Shown piece after piece: positions 14,022 through 16,661 of a DNA stretch of 16,661 nt. The notes under the pieces are model-generated. The model searched no databases, was not told where the DNA came from, and saw nothing but the letters and a program-made list of their open reading frames with translations. This DNA comes from an uncultured beta proteobacterium. GTDB lineage: Bacteria > Pseudomonadota > Gammaproteobacteria > Burkholderiales > Burkholderiaceae. The stretch covers positions 1 through 16,661 of the forward strand of contig CAILON010000190.1 of assembly GCA_903835865.1 (NCBI GenBank). Reading direction: 5' to 3'. How positions within the stretch are numbered: position 1 is the first letter of the stretch; every line of letters starts with the position of its first letter. Made by a program: the position numbers and the translations under genes.

Positions 14022-14858
14022 ATGGAATTAAGCGTCGAATTTTTCCCGCCCAAGACACCCGAAGGTGAGAAAAAGTTACATCTCGTACGCGAGCGCTTGA
14101 GTGAGACTCTCAAGCCTTCGTTTTTTTCCGTGACCTTTGGTGCTGGTGGCTCAACACAGTCAGGCACATTGAAGGTGGTGAGCGATATTCATGCGGCAGG
14201 TGCTGCGGTAGCGCCCCATTTGTCTTGTGTCGGCAGCTCTCGTGAGAGCGTGCGTGAAATGTTGCATCAGTACAAAGCATTGGGCATCAAACGTATTGTG
14301 GCGCTGCGTGGAGATCTGCCATCTGGAATGGGTCAGTACGGCGAGTTTCAGCATGCCAATGAGTTGGTGGAATTTATTCGTACAGAGACGGACGACTGGT
14401 TTCATATTGATGTTGCCGCCTATCCAGAGACGCATCCCCAGGCTAAGTCACCGGCTAGTGATGTGGACTTCTTTGTCCAAAAAATGAAGGCTGGCGCGAA
14501 TTCTGCGGTCACGCAGTATTTTTATAACAGCGATGCTTATTTTCGCTTTGTGGATGAAGCTTATGACTTGGGTGTAACGCAGCCAGTCATTGCCGGCATC
14601 ATGCCCATTACAAATAGTACCCAGCTGCTGCGTTTCTCTGATGCTTGTGGCGCCGAGATTCCACGCTGGATTCGTCTGCGTTTGCAGTCTTATGGCGATG
14701 ACGTTGCTTCCATTCGTGCTTTTGGGGAAGATGTTGTAACGGACCTATGTGATCAGCTGCTCACCGCAGGCGCACCTGGATTGCATTTTTACTCTCTAAA
14801 TCAGGCTGATGCTGTTTTAGCAATTGCTGACAATCTGGATTTAACGAAAAACACCTGA
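14022..14858 (+). CDS. metF: 5,10-Methylenetetrahydrofolate reductase
   Basis: A 278-residue flavin enzyme that reduces 5,10-methylene-THF to 5-methyl-THF, the methyl donor for homocysteine remethylation. TIM-barrel motifs are visible: SVEFFPPKT (4-12) with the catalytic glutamate E6, SVTFGAGGST (36-45), IVALRGDLP (92-100), AAYPETHP (132-139), GANSAVTQYFYN (158-169) and AGIMPI (191-196). Size matches the bacterial single-domain enzyme. It begins 27 bases after ahcY with only a weak AGG upstream, so it is probably read on the ahcY transcript and may share SAH-responsive control. That joins homocysteine release to its remethylation. No metH or metE lies in the window. The last 18 bases overlap the end of the convergent cyclo-ligase gene. 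Confidence 0.96.
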   Translation: MELSVEFFPPKTPEGEKKLHLVRERLSETLKPSFFSVTFGAGGSTQSGTLKVVSDIHAAGAAVAPHLSCVGSSRESVREMLHQYKALGIKRIVALRGDLPSGMGQYGEFQHANELVEFIRTETDDWFHIDVAAYPETHPQAKSPASDVDFFVQKMKAGANSAVTQYFYNSDAYFRFVDEAYDLGVTQPVIAGIMPITNSTQLLRFSDACGAEIPRWIRLRLQSYGDDVASIRAFGEDVVTDLCDQLLTAGAPGLHFYSLNQADAVLAIADNLDLTKNT

Positions 14859-15464
14859 TTCAGTAATCAACATATCCAGCGGTTCATCATGCGTTTGTGC
14901 TGACCACTGCGCATCATCCAGTTTTTGCCAATCAAAGCCAATCCCGATGCAAATCAGGCTTGGCTTATTTTTTTTCAATTGAGCTAAGGTGCGATCAAAG
15001 TATCCCCCACCATAGCCTAGGCGCCAGTAGCAAGTATTGGGGCCTTTGCTTGAGCTAGACCATCCTACGCAGGGGATCAAAATGCAGTCTGGAGTGAGAG
15101 CAGGTCTTTGGGGTTTGCTTGGATCGGGCTCTGGCACGCCGTGCTGACTAAGGGTGAGGTGATCACCGGCTTGCCATTGATAAAAATCTAGGTGTTTGTC
15201 GGGGCGGGCAAATGGCAGGGCTAGTTGTCTGCCTGATTCTGAATTTGACCATGTCAATAAAGTGGGGCGTAAATCCACTTCATTCTGGATAGGCCAGTAG
15301 AGGGCAATAGATTGCAGCGAATTACCAGTACCGGTTAAGAATTGATTGAGGTTTGCAATCAGGTTTTCCGTTGCACGGGCATGATTTTCCCCGGTCGCAA
15401 ATTCTTTGCGCTGTTTTAACAATTCCTGCCTAAGCGTTTTTGGCGAATTACCGTGCATATCCAT
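14841..15464 (-). CDS. ygfA: 5-Formyltetrahydrofolate cyclo-ligase
   Basis: A 207-residue protein of the 5-FTHF cyclo-ligase family (MTHFS). It uses ATP to turn 5-formyl-THF, a storage and inhibitory folate, into 5,10-methenyl-THF. N-terminal LRQELLKQRKEF (11-22) fits the first ATP-binding helix. NEVDLRPTL (61-69) and HGVPEPDPS (108-116) are mid-protein family segments. RLGYGGGYFDRTL (148-160) is the hallmark glycine-rich nucleotide loop. The ATG at 15464 is the first in frame; an ATG at 15458 is a possible alternative, and no clear Shine-Dalgarno precedes either. The last 18 bases are antisense to the metF 3' end. Both genes act on the folate one-carbon pool, so the pairing is functionally sensible. 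Unlike the well-known 6S RNA-ygfA arrangement of gammaproteobacteria, only 76 bases separate it from the divergent gene, leaving no room for 6S RNA. Confidence 0.93.
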   Translation of the reverse strand: MDMHGNSPKTLRQELLKQRKEFATGENHARATENLIANLNQFLTGTGNSLQSIALYWPIQNEVDLRPTLLTWSNSESGRQLALPFARPDKHLDFYQWQAGDHLTLSQHGVPEPDPSKPQRPALTPDCILIPCVGWSSSSKGPNTCYWRLGYGGGYFDRTLAQLKKNKPSLICIGIGFDWQKLDDAQWSAQTHDEPLDMLITESGVFR

Positions 15465-15466
15465 GA

Positions 15467-15494
15467 TTATCAGGCGAAAATTAAAAGATATAGT
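15467..15494 (+). promoter_or_regulatory. Possible promoter of the lytic transglycosylase gene
   Basis: TTATCA (15467-15472) and TATAGT (15489-15494) are separated by 16 bases. They match four and five consensus positions. Transcription would start near 15501, about 40 bases before the ATG at 15541. The whole 76-base divergent region is AT-rich and otherwise featureless. Confidence 0.35.
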
Positions 15495-15540
15495 AAGTAC
15501 CTTAACATCAAGTAAATACGCATGGGGTTGGATAGTGAAT

Positions 15541-16661
15541 ATGAAGTCTGCTGCTTGGAAGGGTAAATGTCATTGGTTAGCGGGAATCTTCATTTTGGGG
15601 ATCTCCTTAACTACATCCAATGTGTTTGCTGAAAAAATAAAAAAGCCTAAGCTGCCTAAGTCCTATGAGAGCAAAGTAGCGCCACCTGAAATTACAGATG
15701 CAGATCGTATGTTCATTGATTTGCGCGAAGCTGCAAAAAAGAATGATGTGTTTCGAACCCAGCAGTTAGCTGGAAATCTTGTGAACTATCCGTTTGATGA
15801 TTACGTGGCGTATTTTCGGATTAAGCCTCAGCTATTTGATAGTGCTGGCGGCCCACGAGGTGATTACAGCGCCGATGCGCAGGTAGTGGCTTTCTTGAAT
15901 CAATATCAAGGCACAGCTCTAGCAGATCGCATGCGTAATGATTGGTTACTGGTCTTAGGCAAGCGTAAAGATTGGTCGCGCTTTGATATCGAATATGCCA
16001 AGTTTGTTTTAGACGATGACACTCAAGTGAAGTGTTATGCGCTACTTTCCAAATTATCCCAAGGTGAAAACCCCACTAAATTAGCAATGGACTCGCGTGC
16101 AGTTCTCTTGGACCCTGGTTATTTTGGTCAAGCTTGCCAAGAATTAGTTCCTTCTTTAGTTGCTGCCGGCGGCATGACGCCTAGCGAGGCCAAGGCGATT
16201 GGACGCGCTGCAAATGAAAGGGGATATGAAACCATGGCCAAGCGTCTTGGCGGAGAAGACCCTATTGCCGAAATTGTAAAAGTAGCAAAAGCGGATCCTG
16301 CCAAGGCCTACAAAGATTTCTCTCTAAATGCTGCGCGTTATAGCAAAGAGAATCAAGCCGTAGCTTGGGGCGTTATTGGCCAATTTCTAGCTAAGAAATT
16401 AGATCCCAATGCAGACGACGCTTATCGTTTGCAGCAAGAGCTTGGATATAACGAATTACTCTCAGCCGAAGGGCAGGAGTGGAAGGTGCGAGCGGGATTG
16501 CGTGCGAAAGATTGGGTGTTGGTAAAGAATGCGATTGAAGGTATGAATCCAGCAGTACGTAGTCGTGATCCCGCATGGACCTATTGGTATGGGCGTGCGC
16601 TCAAGGCAGACGGTCAGGATGCAAAGGCCAAAGAAACTTATGAGTTGATTGATGACCAATA
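15541..16661 (+). CDS. slt: Soluble lytic murein transglycosylase, N-terminal part (3' end outside window)
   Basis: An open frame of 373 codons running off the window without a stop. Residues 1-30 are a signal peptide: a basic start, the hydrophobic LAGIFILGISLTT (13-25) and a likely cut after SNVFA, so the protein is periplasmic. The rest visible is alpha-helical with repeat-like segments such as YPFDDYVAYFRIKPQ, ADRMRNDWLLVLGKRKDW and DPAWTYWYGRALKADG. These resemble the superhelical U-domain of Slt70-type transglycosylases, which cleave murein to 1,6-anhydro-muropeptides, the substrates of AmpG. The catalytic goose-lysozyme-like domain would lie beyond the window, so the enzymatic call is an inference from the N-terminal domain and general context. 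The ATG at 15541 has GGA eight bases upstream; a GTG at 15535 is less likely. Confidence 0.82.
   Translation, partial: MKSAAWKGKCHWLAGIFILGISLTTSNVFAEKIKKPKLPKSYESKVAPPEITDADRMFIDLREAAKKNDVFRTQQLAGNLVNYPFDDYVAYFRIKPQLFDSAGGPRGDYSADAQVVAFLNQYQGTALADRMRNDWLLVLGKRKDWSRFDIEYAKFVLDDDTQVKCYALLSKLSQGENPTKLAMDSRAVLLDPGYFGQACQELVPSLVAAGGMTPSEAKAIGRAANERGYETMAKRLGGEDPIAEIVKVAKADPAKAYKDFSLNAARYSKENQAVAWGVIGQFLAKKLDPNADDAYRLQQELGYNELLSAEGQEWKVRAGLRAKDWVLVKNAIEGMNPAVRSRDPAWTYWYGRALKADGQDAKAKETYELIDDQ

Noticed and set aside
15465..15540. 6S RNA upstream of the 5-FTHF cyclo-ligase gene
   Set aside because: The ssrS-ygfA pairing is known in gammaproteobacteria, but only 76 bases of AT-rich divergent spacer exist here, too short for 6S RNA.

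Overview
The window looks like a compact chromosomal segment of a free-living betaproteobacterium. Gene content, protein motifs and the moderate G+C suggest Burkholderiaceae, most likely Polynucleobacter or a close relative. This is judged by eye; no search was run. There are no insertion sequences, phage genes, CRISPR arrays, tRNAs or rRNAs. Nearly every base is coding, and most neighbouring genes overlap or lie within about 25 bases of each other.

Layout. Positions 1-444 hold the 3' end of xerC, followed by a histidine-rich CobW/COG0523 GTPase (514-1560). A tightly packed plus-strand series then runs dksA, argB, slmA, metX, metW and an ampG-like permease (1683-6785); several junctions are ATGA-type overlaps. 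Exonuclease III (minus) and pyrE (plus) diverge with only 8 bases between their start codons. On the minus strand follow dapF and two LpxL/HtrB-family acyltransferases (8251-10945), read from a promoter that backs onto the metK promoter. The plus strand then carries metK, ahcY and metF (11148-14858). The minus-strand 5-formyltetrahydrofolate cyclo-ligase gene overlaps the end of metF. Diverging from it, a secreted Slt-type lytic transglycosylase gene starts at 15541 and runs off the window.

The genes centre on sulfur-amino-acid and one-carbon metabolism. MetX and MetW activate homoserine for methionine synthesis, MetK makes SAM, AhcY clears SAH, MetF makes methyl-THF for homocysteine remethylation, and the cyclo-ligase returns 5-formyl-THF to the folate pool. 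A second theme is the envelope: AmpG and Slt (murein recycling), DapF (meso-DAP) and the two lipid A acyltransferases.

The most interesting content is in the two non-coding leaders. The metK leader carries an H-type pseudoknot that matches the SAM-II riboswitch, and the ahcY leader carries an SAH riboswitch. In both, mutually exclusive helices can be traced by eye: a SAM OFF switch for metK and an SAH ON switch for ahcY. A perfect 13-bp inverted repeat that covers a -10-like box lies just upstream of the SAH aptamer. I did not find an undescribed multi-gene system; the genes themselves are core functions.
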